Positions 1 to 12,437 of a stretch of 64,000 bases of DNA are shown here, one piece after another. Positions within the stretch are counted from its first letter, which is position 1. Each line of letters begins with the position of its first letter. The notes beneath the pieces are model-generated. The model saw nothing but the letters and a program-made list of their open reading frames with translations. It did no database searches and had not been told where the DNA came from. Both the position numbers and the translations under genes were made by a program. The stretch is from Piper betle. Its lineage: Eukaryota; Streptophyta; Magnoliopsida; Piperales; Piperaceae. The stretch spans positions 42,567-106,566 of the forward strand of contig JAURVB010014466.1 of assembly GCA_033002965.1 (NCBI GenBank), given 5' to 3'.

Positions 1-188
1 GCAGCAAGAACAACTGCGGCAAACAAACTCATACTAAGAGTCAAACCTGCAACTCCACGAGTGAAAGTTCTCTCCTTTTTAGTCTCAGATGCGCTTTCAT
101 AAGTAGTGGAAAAATATTCGGTAATGCTTTTCCAAACATCACTAAATCCAGAATCCGCTCCGACATTGATCCCCAGAGGATCAAACAT
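1..188 (-). CDS. Partial first exon of an unrecognised protein with a C-terminal hydrophobic segment
   Basis: Read on the minus strand from the ATG at 188, an open frame runs off the window edge and gives about 62 residues beginning MFDPLGINVG. It is followed by an acidic/polar stretch and then a hydrophobic run (GLTLSMSLFAAVVLA) that could be a membrane segment. Another in-frame ATG lies about 14 codons upstream, near 230, so the start is uncertain. Codon content looks protein-like and no stop occurs, but I cannot place the family. The GC-rich stretch at about 560-860 upstream could be its 5' leader or promoter region; that is inference. The rest of the gene lies outside the window. Confidence 0.35.
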   Translation of the reverse strand, partial: MFDPLGINVGADSGFSDVWKSITEYFSTTYESASETKKERTFTRGVAGLTLSMSLFAAVVLA

Positions 189-1676
189 AGAACAACCCGT
201 TTGTTGGTCAAATCTGCACATAATCAAGAACAAATAATCCAGGAAACACCCAATTCAGAAATATAAAAACTCGCCAAACCACACTCAAAATTCTGATGAA
301 CTAATAAAAACCAATGGTGGCAGGAAGCTGTACATTTCCACACCAGTTCATGCTTCCAACATAAAAAAAACATAAAGATAGAGTGCCGAATCCAATATCA
401 AATGTAGTAAATAGCTCGGAAGAAACAAAACAGGATTCAATTAAGCTACATCTGCAATGAATACAATTAGGCTGCGACGTTTCCCGGAGTGGGCAACACC
501 AAAAGAACAGATTTTGGCGCATTTACTAGCAGAAACAAGGGCATATAAACTTTCCCAACCTGTGAGGACCAAATTCGAGCTTCCAAGCAGAGGAAGAGCC
601 GGCGCGAGGCTTGTTCTGGAGGGAGGAGAAGCTCTGCAAAGGTGAGGGGAAGGCTTGGGATGCAGAGAAGAGATTCCAAGAAGCGGAGGAGGGTGCTCTC
701 CGCCCCGACGCCAACATCATCGTCCAACTCGTCGCCGGCGAGAATCTGCTCCGGCGCCGGCGAGGCGCAATCCTTTTCTGCTGGTTGGAGGCGAGCCAGT
801 GGTGCTCGGGGCGTTAGGTTTTGTCGGGTCCTGATCGTAGCGGGTCGGATTCGGGCATAATTCGGACATGACTGGAATGCGGATGCGGTTAGGTTTGTCA
901 ACAGTTCGATCATACTTATGCTTACTCCTATTGTTAAATGGTCTAATAATGTAAAATCTTTGATAATTTATTAAGAATAAAATTTTCTAAATATGACAAT
1001 ATATTACATAATTTATTTATTCAAAATTTACGAAAAAAAGATTACTTCTATTTATAATTTAAATTTTAGAAGGGCAATTTCACTTTAGACTCTTTATTTC
1101 TATAATAAATTTAACTCAGAGAAAATAATATTTTTTGGGCAAATTTGTTAATTTCCATCAAATTGTTAATTATGAATATAAACACCCTTTTCCTGTAAAT
1201 TTATTTTATAACCACTAGATGCACTTGTATAATAAATTTACATACGAGAATAAATCAAAGTTTTGCAAGATATGCATTCAGCAATTGTCGCTTCGATTGG
1301 ATTTCTTATTATTTGGATATGATATTTCAAAGTAAATCTATTAGGATTAGGACTGCATAATTATGGTGCATTCACCTCTAATTAAAAAATAAATGACTTG
1401 ATAAATACAAAAGAGTAGAGGTATAAACAGGTCGGGATAACAAAATAAAACTTGCTTTCATTTAATTTAATCAAACCAACATGAACAAAATGAATGAAAG
1501 TTGCCTTCATTGTCATCATCTTACAGAGTAAGGTACTGCAGTTGAAACATCAAAATCGTCCCGCATAATTGTAGCATAAAAAAACCCTTCATTTTTTTGG
1601 GTTGAAAAGAATTTGCACTTGAATCTGTGTAATTATTGACATCTTCAAAATAGTGATAGTGCCAAAGCGAAGTATG
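189..1676. other. Intergenic region, no gene recognised
   Basis: A moderately GC-rich stretch (about 560-870) has overlapping short ORFs on both strands but no recognisable domain. It could be the promoter or leader of the minus-strand gene at the window edge. From about 900 to 1670 the sequence is AT-rich with no coding signal that I can support. Confidence 0.5.
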
Positions 1677-2637
1677 TCATTTATATTTCTTCGATATTAA
1701 AGCCTCTTCGTCCGAAATATTGGGATGCTTCTTCTTCTTTTGCTGATACTTCGCATATGAGTACCAAATCCCACCTGCTGTGTTGATGACTAATCCGGTA
1801 ATGTTGAGGGCATGAACCTGCACACCACCCAGGAAATAAGAAACTGAAAAAAGTGGCAATCTTCCATCTTCAAGCATTAGTAAATGCAAACATGTTGTTG
1901 ACAAGTCTAGCAAATATGTTATGGCGTTGAGGTGCCAACGAGCAAGTTAGTTGAATCAAAATCGCCCAAGAGCATGAATTATGATGAGTGGAAGTTAGCC
2001 TCTGCACTCCAACAATGGTTGTGGTTAGAGCTGAATTGACAAGAGTGGATAAGAACATGGTGAAATTTAGGACGATACCCATCACTAAAGAAAGCACTAG
2101 AATGACAAAAAATGACAAAGAATCAGCCTGCAAAAAAAGAAAAATACAATTAGAAATAAAATCCATTCTAGTTAAGTGATTTATGCGTGAAACATTATAA
2201 TTTTCCCCATGTAGTTGCTCAAAAAATATCGGAATTGAACATCCAGGTTTATAAGAGTTAAAGCTTAAGAAAAACTTGACCTCTTAAATGACCAACACAC
2301 GCACACATCCACACAGTATTGGAAATGATTTAACCAAGACATTAAGACGTTCCAGAAGAAAGAGAAACAATTACGGCGCCAAAATTTTATTCTTCGCATA
2401 CGATGAGAAGTTCCAGAAGACATAATTTAAAAATACATTGGAAGACACTAATGAAAAGCTGTAAAAAGTAAAGCTAACCTTAGGAAATATCATATATACA
2501 GATAGAGGGAAATTTCCTGTGGCTATAATGAGAAATAACAGGAAGGGAATCGAGAGAATTGCACTGTAGAACATCAATTCAATCGATGAGAGCCCATCTT
2601 CCGCACCAGATTTCTCAACCAATACCAAGTACATGGT
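1677..2637 (-). pseudogene. 3' part of a UDP-GlcNAc-type nucleotide-sugar transporter gene, 5' exons missing
   Basis: Three minus-strand exons match the C-terminal half of the plant UGNT1-like nucleotide-sugar transporter family (multi-pass Golgi/ER membrane proteins of the drug/metabolite transporter superfamily). The first, 2637-2479, begins after a ctttcag acceptor and ends at AAG|GTTAGC. It carries the family-typical LVLVEKSGAEDGLSS. The second, from 2127 after a tttttgcag acceptor, carries VMGIVLNFTMFLSTLVNSAL. The last, 1843-1677, carries GGVQVHALNITGLVIN and a lysine-rich tail ending KKYK. The donor of the middle exon (about 1985) is not convincing, and the short conserved stretch expected between the last two exons is degenerate. 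No upstream exons were found before the copia element. Truncated and probably dead; it could be a live gene only if 5' exons lie beyond long transposon-filled introns. Confidence 0.7.
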
Positions 2638-3603
2638 CTGAAAGAAAGATGAGGAGAGTTAGAATTCCAGCATCATAGATACACCTCGGGCTTTTCTATC
2701 TTAAAGCAGCCACACATGACTGGCAGTATGGTGCCCTTTAAGCGCATAAGATTCTTCTTCCCATGGCTATCTACCTTTACTCACGTAACTCATATCGCAA
2801 ATATTTGGACTTGCCCGTAGTCCATATGCATTTGAAATCTATCCGCAATTAGAAGTTATAAAATGGTGCGAAGGGAGAATTGTCCGAGATATTTCGTCTT
2901 TTTAGGAAAGTGTTTAATTACATGAAAAATCGTAAATACATGAAGATATTTAAAGAGATACAAAGAAATCAAGGAGAATTATGAAATACAAAAAAAAATT
3001 CATTGGTGAGGATTTTAATGTTGAGGGAGTATTATTTTGAGTTCATATTTTATTTTCTAAAAGATGTTTATATTTTTAATTTATAATTATATGGTTGGAC
3101 ATATATATTGGGTGTACTTTTTTTGGAAAAGTTTCATTGAGTGTTCTCCTTGAGAGAGGCATGAGATGATGAAGATCTAGACAAAGTCACTATTAGTGTT
3201 GCATGTGGCAGAAAGAAAAATTATTCATTGTGAGAAAATGCTTTAGGTTTTGTGACAAGAGCAATGTTGGTTAATTTCGTTACTTATATGGGTAGAATTT
3301 GTTTTGGGGTGGAGTTTTTACATGAGTTTTTTACGTGTTTTAGATTGAAAATTTTCACATATATTTAAGTAATTTTACTCGTATTATAATAATAATTGTT
3401 TGGGGCGTAGATTTCCACGTACATTGTTTGGTGCTATGTGTGACGAAGTCCTGGCCGCCACTTAGAGTTACGAATGGTGTCCTCATTGAAGTCATCTTGC
3501 CGCCATTGCCATGGACGCTGCTACACCTCGGGAGTTAAGAAGGGAAGTAACTGTTGCCCATCCCGAAGCCTTGTACTAGGCGGAGCACCATCGGGGAGCA
3601 CCC
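2638..3603. other. Intergenic region flanking the copia element
   Basis: AT-rich sequence up to about 3430, then roughly 170 bp of GC-rich sequence ending at the 5' LTR. The stretch 3474-3603 is open on the plus strand, but the frame runs straight into the LTR and matches no family I know. The GC-rich flank resumes on the other side of the element at 9698, so the element may have landed in a GC-rich older repeat or a gene remnant. Confidence 0.45.
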
Positions 3604-4116
3604 TGTTAGATTTTTTAGACGTATATATACAATATATAATTGTATCGTATGTTATTATTAAGGTTTGAGCCTAAATTAAATTGATCTATTAAAGTTAATG
3701 TTAATGGGTCATTAATATTTAAGATAGATATGTGAAGATACTATATATTTAAGATGAGTATGGATAAATATGTGTAGATACCATTTTCGTAATCTCTAAT
3801 TTATGATGGGTTAAATTGAAATTATGAAAGATAAGGATAAATACGGATATAAGAATAAATACGGTTATGGTCCTTGAATTCGCCCCTAGTTTTTCTTTTC
3901 TAGTATCCCATTATCCAGAAACTCTGGCTTTGGAGAACTGGTGCTGAATTTGGTAGATCAAAATCTAAAGAAGTCAAGAATCGTTTTGCTATTATTGATT
4001 TAGGTACGCTTCAGTTATTAAATTTTATTTTTTTGATTATTTAATCTGAAGAATGTTTTATTGATGATGGTTTTATCATCTGTGTAATTTGGTTAAAGTT
4101 AAAGTTTTTATCAACA
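3604..4116 (+). repeat. Copia 5' LTR
   Basis: Begins tgttagatttttt and ends tttttatcaaca, directly before the primer-binding site. The same ends recur at 9271 and 9697. It is about 86 bp longer than its partner; the extra length sits in the first half and includes repeated aagatagatatgtg-like motifs. Confidence 0.88.
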
Positions 4117-4118
4117 AG

Positions 4119-4131
4119 TAGTATCAGAGCC
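4119..4131 (+). other. Primer-binding site of the copia element
   Basis: The 13 bases tagtatcagagcc start two bases after the 5' LTR. They differ at one position from the plant initiator Met-tRNA complement used by many copia elements (tggtatcagagcc). Confidence 0.8.
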
Positions 4132-4946
4132 TCTTCATATTAGATCATTAGGATTAATTTGATGTGTGTTTATTTATTTATTTTTTAATGAGTCAATCAT
4201 CCACTTTAGTATCTTATTGAACAAAAGGGTGATATTGTTCGTTCATTGATCAAATAATTTCAATTTTTAGGAAGTTTTCTTTTATTTATCACTTTTGTTT
4301 ACAAGAACAAATTGATATGACCATCAACCCATTGGGAATAACCCTAAATTTTGCAATGTGAGTGGGTAAGGAAAATACAAGAAATTGTATGTGGGATATT
4401 TATTCTCAAATCAAAGTCTTTTGTTGCTAAAATATCAAATGAGGAAAATAAAGTTACAAAATGTTATAATTTCAGAAATTTTCAAATAAAGATACATTTA
4501 TAACCTTTTTCAGTTTTATGTTATTTGACATTATTAAATTTAAAATTATGGTTCAATTATGATTAATATTTTAAAATTTATTAAGGACTAGAATATGCTG
4601 CCAAAGTAGCCACTTTATGGAAATTAATTTATTTTAAAATATTAAGACAGTGTGGGTATATGATTTATGTGAATATTAATCAGCCAAAAGGAAGGTTAAT
4701 ATTTGACAGAATTATATATTCATTTGTGGTAATAAATATAAGATAATTATCAAGTTTTCATATGAATAATAAATCAGCCCAAAAGAAGATTTATTATTTA
4801 ACAGGATTTATTATTTATATTTAATTACTATACTGAAAGTACCACTTACAAATTAATATTTCTATCCAAAAACTAAATATTAATGTTGTGCTAAGTCTCT
4901 GTTGATGAGATTAACCATTATTTGAATTATTAATCTTAGTAGGTGC

Positions 4947-5750
4947 ATGTTATTTTGTTCTATGGGTTCAGTTAATCAATTTGCTTTTATAATTTCTGCC
5001 AACATCAATTCAACTCTGATGCTTAAAGATAATTTTAAGGATTGGAAAGAAAGCATGTTGATTATTCTCAGCATGGATCTCGACCTTGCATTAAGGATTA
5101 AACAACCTACTTTTCTTACGGACAATAGTTTCATTGAGGAAAACGGGACATTGAGAAGTGAGAATGTTCAAATTGCATGAGTCTTATGATCATGAAGCGT
5201 GAGATTACAAAAACCTTTAGGGGGATGTATCTGAGAAGGTTAGTACAGCCTGTGAGTTTCTTAAAGAAATTGAAAAGCATTTTGTAAAAAAATGATAAGA
5301 CAGAAACAAGTACGCTTTTATCGAACTTGATTTCAATGGAGTTTAAACGCAAAACAAGCATAAGAAAGTACATCTTAGAGATGTAAATTCTTGCTTCAAA
5401 ACTAAAAGCGCTAAGGTTAGAGCTATCTGAAGATTTGCTCATGTATTTAGTTTTAATTTCTCTTCTGGCACAATTCAGTCAATTCAAGGTTAGTTACGAA
5501 CTATTAAGGAGACAAATGGACTCTTAATGAGCTCATTCCTTATTGTGTACAAGAAGAAGAAAGGTTGAAGCAAGAATAGGCTGAAAGTACTCACTTGGCT
5601 AGTACCTATCAAGACAAAATAAAAAGAAAATCAGGCTTCTTGCTGTTTCTTTTATGGTAAACCTGGACACACTTGGTGTGTAAATAAAGGTTCATTTCAT
5701 AATTTTGTTTGTTCTAAGGTTAATTTAGTTTTAGTACCAATACACACTTG
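4947..5750 (+). pseudogene. Copia gag remnant
   Basis: The first open frame (4947-5180) has the gag-like core in which a substrate-binding stretch FKDWKESMLIIL precedes DLDLALR. This is typical of UBN2/retrotransposon gag proteins of copia elements. After 5180 the frame is lost repeatedly. At about 5640-5690 a zinc-knuckle remnant can still be read (C...GKPGHTWCVNK), with the first cysteine region degraded. The product would have formed the nucleocapsid of the virus-like particle. Not functional here. Confidence 0.75.
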
Positions 5751-5790
5751 GAGGCTAAATTCATGTGCTACTACTCACATAAATGTGTGA

Positions 5791-6930
5791 ATGCAAGGTT
5801 GCCTGGGTTGTCGAAAGCCAAATGATGCTGAAAGATTCATCTATGTGGGTGATGATAAATTAGTTATAGGTGAAGCAATATGGATTTTTAGATTATTATT
5901 AAAGACAAGATATTATTTGGATTTGAAAGAGACATATCTAGTACCGTCTTTTAGACGGAATTTGGTTTCTATTTCTATATTAGACAAATTTGGTTACTCT
6001 TGTTCATTTAGAAATAATAAGTTTAGTTTTTCTAAATTCAAATATTGTAGGTACAAGTTCCTTGTCTTTTTTGATAATTTATATTTACTTGATACTATTG
6101 CATCTTTTAAGGAAACTTTGCATGTAAGTTTAAGTGGTACAAAAAGAAAATTAACCAATGAGAATTCTGCTTTATTCTGGCAGAAGCGTTAAGACACATT
6201 TCTAAACAAACAATTGAACGACGTATGTCAAATAGAATTCTTAATTCTCTTAATTTATCAGATCTTCAAGTTTGTGCTGAGTGCATTAAGGGAAAACAAA
6301 AAAATATATGGAGACTAGGTGTCAATAGATCTTCAAGCATCTTAAAACTAATATATAAAGACATTTGTGGGCTATTTCCTACTACTTCTTAGAATGATCA
6401 ATAATATTTTATTACGTTCATACACAATTATTCTCGTTATGGTTACCTTTATCTCATTCATGAGAAGTCTCAAGTATTGGACGTGTTTAAGGCATATAAG
6501 GCTGAAGTTGAGAACTAACTTGACAAAACTATTAAGGCTATCAGATTTGACCGTGGTGGTGAATACTATGGTAGATATGATAGATCAAGTGTACAATGTC
6601 CAGGAACATTTGTCAAATTCCTGAAAGAGTGCAAAATCGTCCCACAATACACAATGCCAGGTACTCCTAGCATGAATAGTATTGCTGAGAGATGAAACCA
6701 AACATTAAAGGATATAGTGAGAAGTATGATTACTCATACTACTTTACATGATTCACTCTGGGGTGAGGCACTAAAGACAGCATCGTATCTTCTTAATAGA
6801 GTACCAATAAAGGCAACAGTTAAGACCCCTTATGAATTATGAACAAGAAAAAAATCAGTATTAAGCATTTACGCATTTGGGGTTGTCCAACTGAGGAAAG
6901 GCCTTGTAGGCTAAATAAAAGGAAACTGGA
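5791..6930 (+). pseudogene. Copia protease-integrase region remnant
   Basis: An open frame of 133 codons (5791-6192) carries the conserved linker upstream of copia integrases, including LVPSFRRNLVSIS. Downstream pieces in several frames resemble the zinc-binding GAG_pre-integrase block (about 6170-6300) and the integrase core (about 6340-6760). These include IRFDRGGEY and a degraded NSIAER block, but stop codons interrupt them at about 6391, 6694 and 6840. Integrase would insert the cDNA into the chromosome. The breaks make it inactive. Confidence 0.8.
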
Positions 6931-7339
6931 CTCAAGAACAATTAGCAGTTATTTTGTTGGGTACTCTGAACGATCTGGAGGGTATAAGTTTTAAGATCTC
7001 ATAATAAGGTAATTCTTTAAGACCAAAAATGCCAAGTTCTCTGAGGATGTTGAGTTTGGAGGAGGAAATGAAGTTAAAGACTTTATCTTTGAAGAAAAAT
7101 ATATTTCTCTTCCCATGATTGTTCTTGGCAATAATCAGGATTATATTCCTGATGTTGTTCAAGACACAATATCAGAATTACAAGACAATGTCAAGAATCT
7201 CCCTAATCAAGTTATACCTGAAGAGTAAACTTAACAACCTTAAGAACAAATGCCATTGAGGAGATCTATAAGAGAAAAGAGAAATGCAATTTCAGATTAT
7301 TAGATCATCTTTCTCCAAGAACATGAAGATAACATTAGA

Positions 7340-8830
7340 ATGGTGGAAGATGATCCAATCAACTTTTATCAAGCCATTAAGAGTTCTAATTCTCAAAAGT
7401 GGATTGATGCCATGAATGAAGAGATGAAGTCCATGAAAGTGAATGATGTTTGGGATCTTGTTCCATTGCCTGAAGGTGTGAAACCTATTAGTTATAAATG
7501 GATATTTAAAACCAAGAGGGATTCGAAAGGTGATGTAAAAAGATATAAGGCTTGTCTTGTTGCAAATGACTTTCTCAAAAGGAAGGCATCAATTATAATG
7601 AGACTTTCTCTCTAGTTTCATCAAAAGACTCATTCAAAATAATTATAGCATTAGTGGCACACTTTGACCTTTAGTTACATCAGATGGATGTAAAGATCGC
7701 GTTTCTAAATGGTGACATTGATGAAATAATTTATATGGTGCAATCAAAAAACTTTGTATCGGGAGATTCAAAGAATATGATTTGCAAATTAAAGAAATCC
7801 ATCTATGGACTTAAGCAGAGTTCACGTCAATGGTATCACAAATTTCATCAAGTGATTCTTTCGTTTGGTTTTGAGATTAATGTTATTGATGATTGTATAT
7901 ACCATAAGTTTAGTGGCAGTAAGTATATTTTTTCTAGTTTTATATATTGATGATATATTGCTTGCTAGTAATGATATAAGTTTCTTGCACGAAACCGAGA
8001 GATTTTTATCAAAGAAATTTGAAATTGAAAGATCTTGGAAATGTGTCTTTTGTATTAAGAATTCAAATACATCGGGATCACCATCGATGTATAATTGGAT
8101 TATCACAAAAGACCTATATAGAAAAAGTGCTTAAGAGATTTGGCATACAAGGTTGTAAACTAGGATATACCCCTTTTTCTAAAGGAGACAAATTTAGTCT
8201 CAATCAATGCCCTAAAAATGACATAGAAGGAAATGAAATGCAAAGATTTCCTCTACTTCAACAGTAAGAAGTCTTATGTATACTCAAGTATCTACGCATC
8301 TAGATATTGAGTATATTGTTGGAATGTTGGGTAGATATTTAAGTAATCCGAGATTGGATCATTGAATAGCTGCCAAAAGAGTCATGAAGTTTCTTCAGAG
8401 AACAAAACATTACATGCTTACATATCGGAAGTCAGATCAACTTGAGTTCATTGGGTATTCTGATTTCGATTTTGGTGGATGTCAAGCTATATTTACCTAC
8501 TTGCTGGAGGAGCTATTTCTTGAAGGAGTGCTAAGCAGACACTCCTAGCTTCTTCCACTATGGCAGTTGAATTCATAGCTTGTTATGAGGTATCCAATTA
8601 GGGAATATAGTTGCAAAATTTTGTCACAGGGCTACACATTATTGATAATATTGAAAGACTACTTAAGTTAATTTGTGACAATCAATTAGCAGTATTATAT
8701 TCAAATAACAACAGGAGCTTATCTAAATCAAAACATATAGGGATCAATTTCCTTGTTGTGAAAGAAAGAGTTTAGTGTGATAAACTTTTGGTAAAGTCTC
8801 TATAGAGCATTCTAGGACAAACTCCATGGT
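7340..8830 (+). pseudogene. Copia reverse transcriptase and RNase H remnant
   Basis: 7340-7615 reads the start of copia RT (WIDAMNEEMKSM, then YKWIFKTKRDSKGDVKRYKA). A frame break follows, then 7684-7950 (MDVKIAFLNGDIDEIIYM, SIYGLKQSSRQWY). The catalytic box is legible as YIDDILLAS near 7948-7974, in a different frame from the preceding block. RNase H pieces follow at about 8400-8790, including a DNQLAVLYSNNN-type stretch and SKHIGI. Several stop codons and at least three frameshifts are present. Together these domains copied the element RNA into DNA. Confidence 0.85.
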
Positions 8831-9259
8831 TGCGGATCCGCTTAGTAAAAGTTTACCGCCCAAGGTTTTTGATGAGCATGTTGCTCAGTGGGTGTTGCAT
8901 TATTTGATGATATATTACTTTAGTGCGAGTTTGTTTTATTGTAGTATTTAGTTTATGTTTTATTCTTTTACTCTATTTTAGTGATCTCATAAAGTTGGAC
9001 AGTTAAAAATAGGCATGTTTAGATTAAATTACATGTAATTTTTATATTACACATCTATACTTGATCTATGTCATTTAATTATATTGATATACGTGACTAT
9101 AGATGAATTGAGTTACGATATATGTAACAAAAGTCGCTTTGATCCTATGTTAACATAATTAATGAACGGGATTATTATTTTGGAATAATAACATATGTTA
9201 TTTTGGAATTCATAAGGTAATATACAATTACTCTCTCTCTCTCTCTATATATATAGTCT

Positions 9260-9270
9260 AAGTGGGAGAT
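9260..9270 (+). other. Polypurine tract of the copia element
   Basis: The purine-rich aagtgggaga lies immediately before the 3' LTR start and would prime plus-strand synthesis. A (CT)n/(TA)n simple repeat (about 9231-9256) lies just upstream. Confidence 0.7.
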
Positions 9271-9697
9271 TGTTAGATTTTTTAGATGTATATATACAAG
9301 TTATAATCAATCATATCATATAATTGAGCCTAAATTAAATTGATGTATTAATGAGCCATTAATATTTAAGATAGATATTTAAAAATATTATGTATTTATG
9401 ATGGGTTAAATTAGAATTAAGAAAGATAAGAATAAATATAGATATAAGAATAAATACGGTTATAGTCCCAAATTCGCCGTATAATTTTTCTATTCTCGTA
9501 TCCTATAATTTAGAAACTCTAGCTGTGAAAAACTGGTACGAAAGATTAAAACCTAAAAAAGTTAAGAATTATTTTGATATTATGGATTCAAGTATATTTT
9601 TATTATTAAATTATATTTTTTTAATGATTTAATCTGAAAATTATTAATTAATTTTATCATTTATATAATTTAGTTAAAATTAAAATTTTTATCAACA
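9271..9697 (+). repeat. Copia 3' LTR
   Basis: Shares the start (tgttagatttttt) and end (ttatcaaca) of the 5' LTR and much of the sequence between, but is shorter and visibly diverged. Confidence 0.87.
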
Positions 9698-11884
9698 GCC
9701 TGTGTCGAATTGCTGCCCGTGGAGCAGGGAACGATCGGAAGGCGAAAGGAGAAATCTTGCTACCCGTCTAGCCGCCTTTGTTGCCATTGTGAGTTGTTGC
9801 CTCTCATGTAGTGGTGTGATGGAGCACAGCCGGAAGAAGCCACCGTTGAACTCGCTGCTATTATGGAGGTTTGCTGCTCCCTAACTGCATCGGTGCCTTG
9901 CCAAAGCCGAGTCCGACCAAGGAGTCCATCTTGTCGATAGGCCTATCCAGAGTTTTGTCATCAGATACTGCTGTTCACTTGCTTTAATTACTGCTGTTGC
10001 GTGGAGTTGGGAAGCCGGAGCGAAGTCCTGCCACCGCTGGAGATGAGTCCCGCAAGGTGTAGGAGGAGAGGGATTCCCCCTAGCTGCCTCTCACAGCCGG
10101 AGCTTTGCCTCGCCATTGTGCTGTTCGCCAAGAAGTGTTGCCGAAGTCCAGATCGGGGAGAGGACGAACACCACCAGGAGAACTTGATTTGCTGGTCGCT
10201 GTGGAGCTATCGTCGTCCCCGTAGAGAAGTACTCACTACCAGCCGGTGTTAAAGTGAAGAAAGTTACTGACGGGAAGATAGGTGGACCCATTTACCCATC
10301 CACTTCCTGCCCGATCTGGAAATCTGCTCAACACTCAACCTTTTCAAGTTTTATTTGTTTGAGCCATCGACCAGTTGCTCAAATGTTTATTAATTTAAAT
10401 TATATTTTTCTTATTAAAACAATAAAATAATTTATAAATAGTAAACATGGACATTATGAACTTTAATTACATTACAAAAAGGGGAAGAGCGGTGCGGTGA
10501 TAATTTTGTAATAAAAACTTGATTTGTGACTAGAGTCAATATTATGAAATGCATCCCTAAAAATATAAAAAATATAATAAAATGTCATAAAATAAAATAA
10601 TTGAGTTCTAACTCGAATAACATGGTCTAAACATAATAACCTACCTAAAACTAATAAATAAAGTGTTCGAACGCCGTAAATGACATAAATTAATTCTGCG
10701 ATCCAATATAGATAACCCTGGCCTGTAGCCACCGCTCCCCCCCCCCCAAATGTTTCCCTGTCCTATTCCCTTCCCCGGCGGCAACCGCCACCTTACCGGC
10801 TTTCCACTGCTCCCCCACCCTACGCGCGGGAAACATGGCAAAGGGTGTGGGCCGGGCGAGGGGAGCGGTGGGAAGGGTGGCAGGCGGGAGCGGCGGCTGC
10901 AGGCAAGGGCAGTGGGGGAGGAACGACGAGCAAGCTGGGGAGGAGAGCGGGGGGGGGGTGTGGGAAGAAAGAGTTGGGGGCGTTGGATTAAAATCCAACG
11001 GTCCTCCTCCTATGCACTGCCAAACAAGGCAGCGCATAGTAGCAATCTGTATATGCATATATGTGTGTGTGTGTGTCTTTAGTTTGACGTCTTATCGCGC
11101 GGACAATGTTGACAAAGCCAACCTCTTCCTCCCAATATCAAGGGCCCAACAATTCAAGGACATCTCAAACTCCCAAAAAGAGGGTGAAGTAGCGGCTCCC
11201 TCCTTTAATAGGTGGAGTCAAGTTGTTTCCATTGCTTGTAGTGATTGTGACGACCACAAAGAATTGACTGTCAATTTCTTCATTTTCTAACCCCTCATGA
11301 TAGATCGTTGATTGGCTTACGATGCTAAATAACGCATTCTAGAAATCACACAAGCCCTACGAGGGCTTTCTACTTCTCCTCCGGTAAGAGCTTATTGTTG
11401 TTGAATTTCTAAAAGGCAAGGATGCATTTCTTGGTATTTAAAGAGTATTGAACAGACCTTATCCTTCTCCAATGTGATCATTTTAAGACATCCTAGCCCT
11501 CTAGGAGTCATGACTTTCTCTCCCACTTGCCCACCCGATAGAAGAGTTGCCTGGGAGTCGCCCGAAGGCTTGTTCCCGAGCTTCTCTTCTTCCTCTTCAA
11601 TCTTGTTCGAGTTCTGCTGCTAAGTACCTTTCCAATGGCAAAAATGGATTGACCAACACACCTCTTCACCGCGTTATTGACTTTCATCAACTAGTCTTAG
11701 CACTAGCTTATTGCAAGACTTGAATCCTCGAACTTGCTGCTTTGACTTGGGCCATTTCATTCAGCTATGATAAGAAAGCCCGTCTAAGTTGTTTTTAATT
11801 GTTTCACACTGCGTGTTAGTAACAAGGGTTTGATGAACTCGAAGCACCACCGAGGAAATGCTCTCTCTGCTAGGGAATCGTTTG
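9698..11884. other. Unassigned region with GC-rich and low-complexity patches
   Basis: 9698-10320 is GC-rich with short overlapping ORFs but no domain I recognise. 10330-10735 is AT-rich. 10736-11000 is low-complexity and GC-rich, with a C run near 10736-10748 and a G run near 10950-10959. A (GT)n tract lies at about 11058-11077. 11080-11760 holds no frame I can assign. I see no RNA gene or recognisable transposon here. Confidence 0.45.
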
Positions 11885-11927
<43 letters not shown>

Positions 11928-11942
11928 CACACACACACACCA
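11885..11942. repeat. (TA)n then (CA)n microsatellite at the left edge of the viral locus
   Basis: About 43 bp of alternating TA with one interruption, followed by about 15 bp of CA. Recognisable pararetroviral leader sequence starts immediately to its right, mirroring the (TA)n tract at 23575. Confidence 0.9.
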
Positions 11943-12437
11943 AGTTAATCTTAAACCAAGATTTCACCCGATCTTAAGTTACTAAACAAACAGATACAAA
12001 GACATCAGAGATAAACAGTAAACAAATACACAAATAGATACACAAATATAAACAGTAAATAGATATAAACAGTAAATAGATAAACAGTAAACAAATATAA
12101 ATAGATTAAACCATTTCTAAAATAGTTTTATATTAAAAAAATTTAATAAAATCTTCATATGATTCAAGTTTAACTTGAACAAATAATTTTCATAATGAAA
12201 GAATATAGTTCTTGGAGAACGAATATAGTTCTTGAGAACAAAGATAGTTCTTGAAAATAAGATCAAACAAACTTACTTCGATTTCAACTTTCAAAGTTAC
12301 AGAAGAGTCTGATTCTTATATGTACACTCAAGTTTAACAGACAAACTTTCACTCTTATGATTTACAAAAATACAAAAACTCAAATAGACTTAGAAGTAGA
12401 AAGAAAGAAGAAGAAAAGAAAGAGAAAGAACAATCTT
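11943..12437 (-). repeat. Pararetroviral leader, copy 1
   Basis: Matches the leader at 12815-13330 in the same orientation: the same runs of short motifs built on aacagtaaa and agata, then atagttcttgagaac motifs, then a purine-rich end. It has no promoter attached and stops abruptly at the inverted copy. Confidence 0.8.

Larger units (their letters stand above)
3604..9697 (+). mobile_element. Decayed Ty1/copia LTR retrotransposon
   Basis: A complete but mutated copia element of about 6.1 kb. In order: 5' LTR (TG...CA), a Met-tRNA-type primer-binding site, a gag region with a UBN2-like start and a CCHC remnant, the protease/integrase linker, integrase, reverse transcriptase, RNase H, a purine-rich tract, and the 3' LTR. 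The gag-integrase-RT order defines Ty1/copia. The pol frame is broken by many stops and frameshifts, so it cannot act autonomously. The LTRs differ in length (513 and 427 bp), consistent with an old insertion. The 5 bp either side (caccc / gcctg) do not form a target-site duplication. Confidence 0.92.

Noticed and set aside
10690..11290. Overlapping ORFs in the G-run and C-run region
   Set aside because: Low-complexity GC-rich sequence with ORFs on both strands and no domain.
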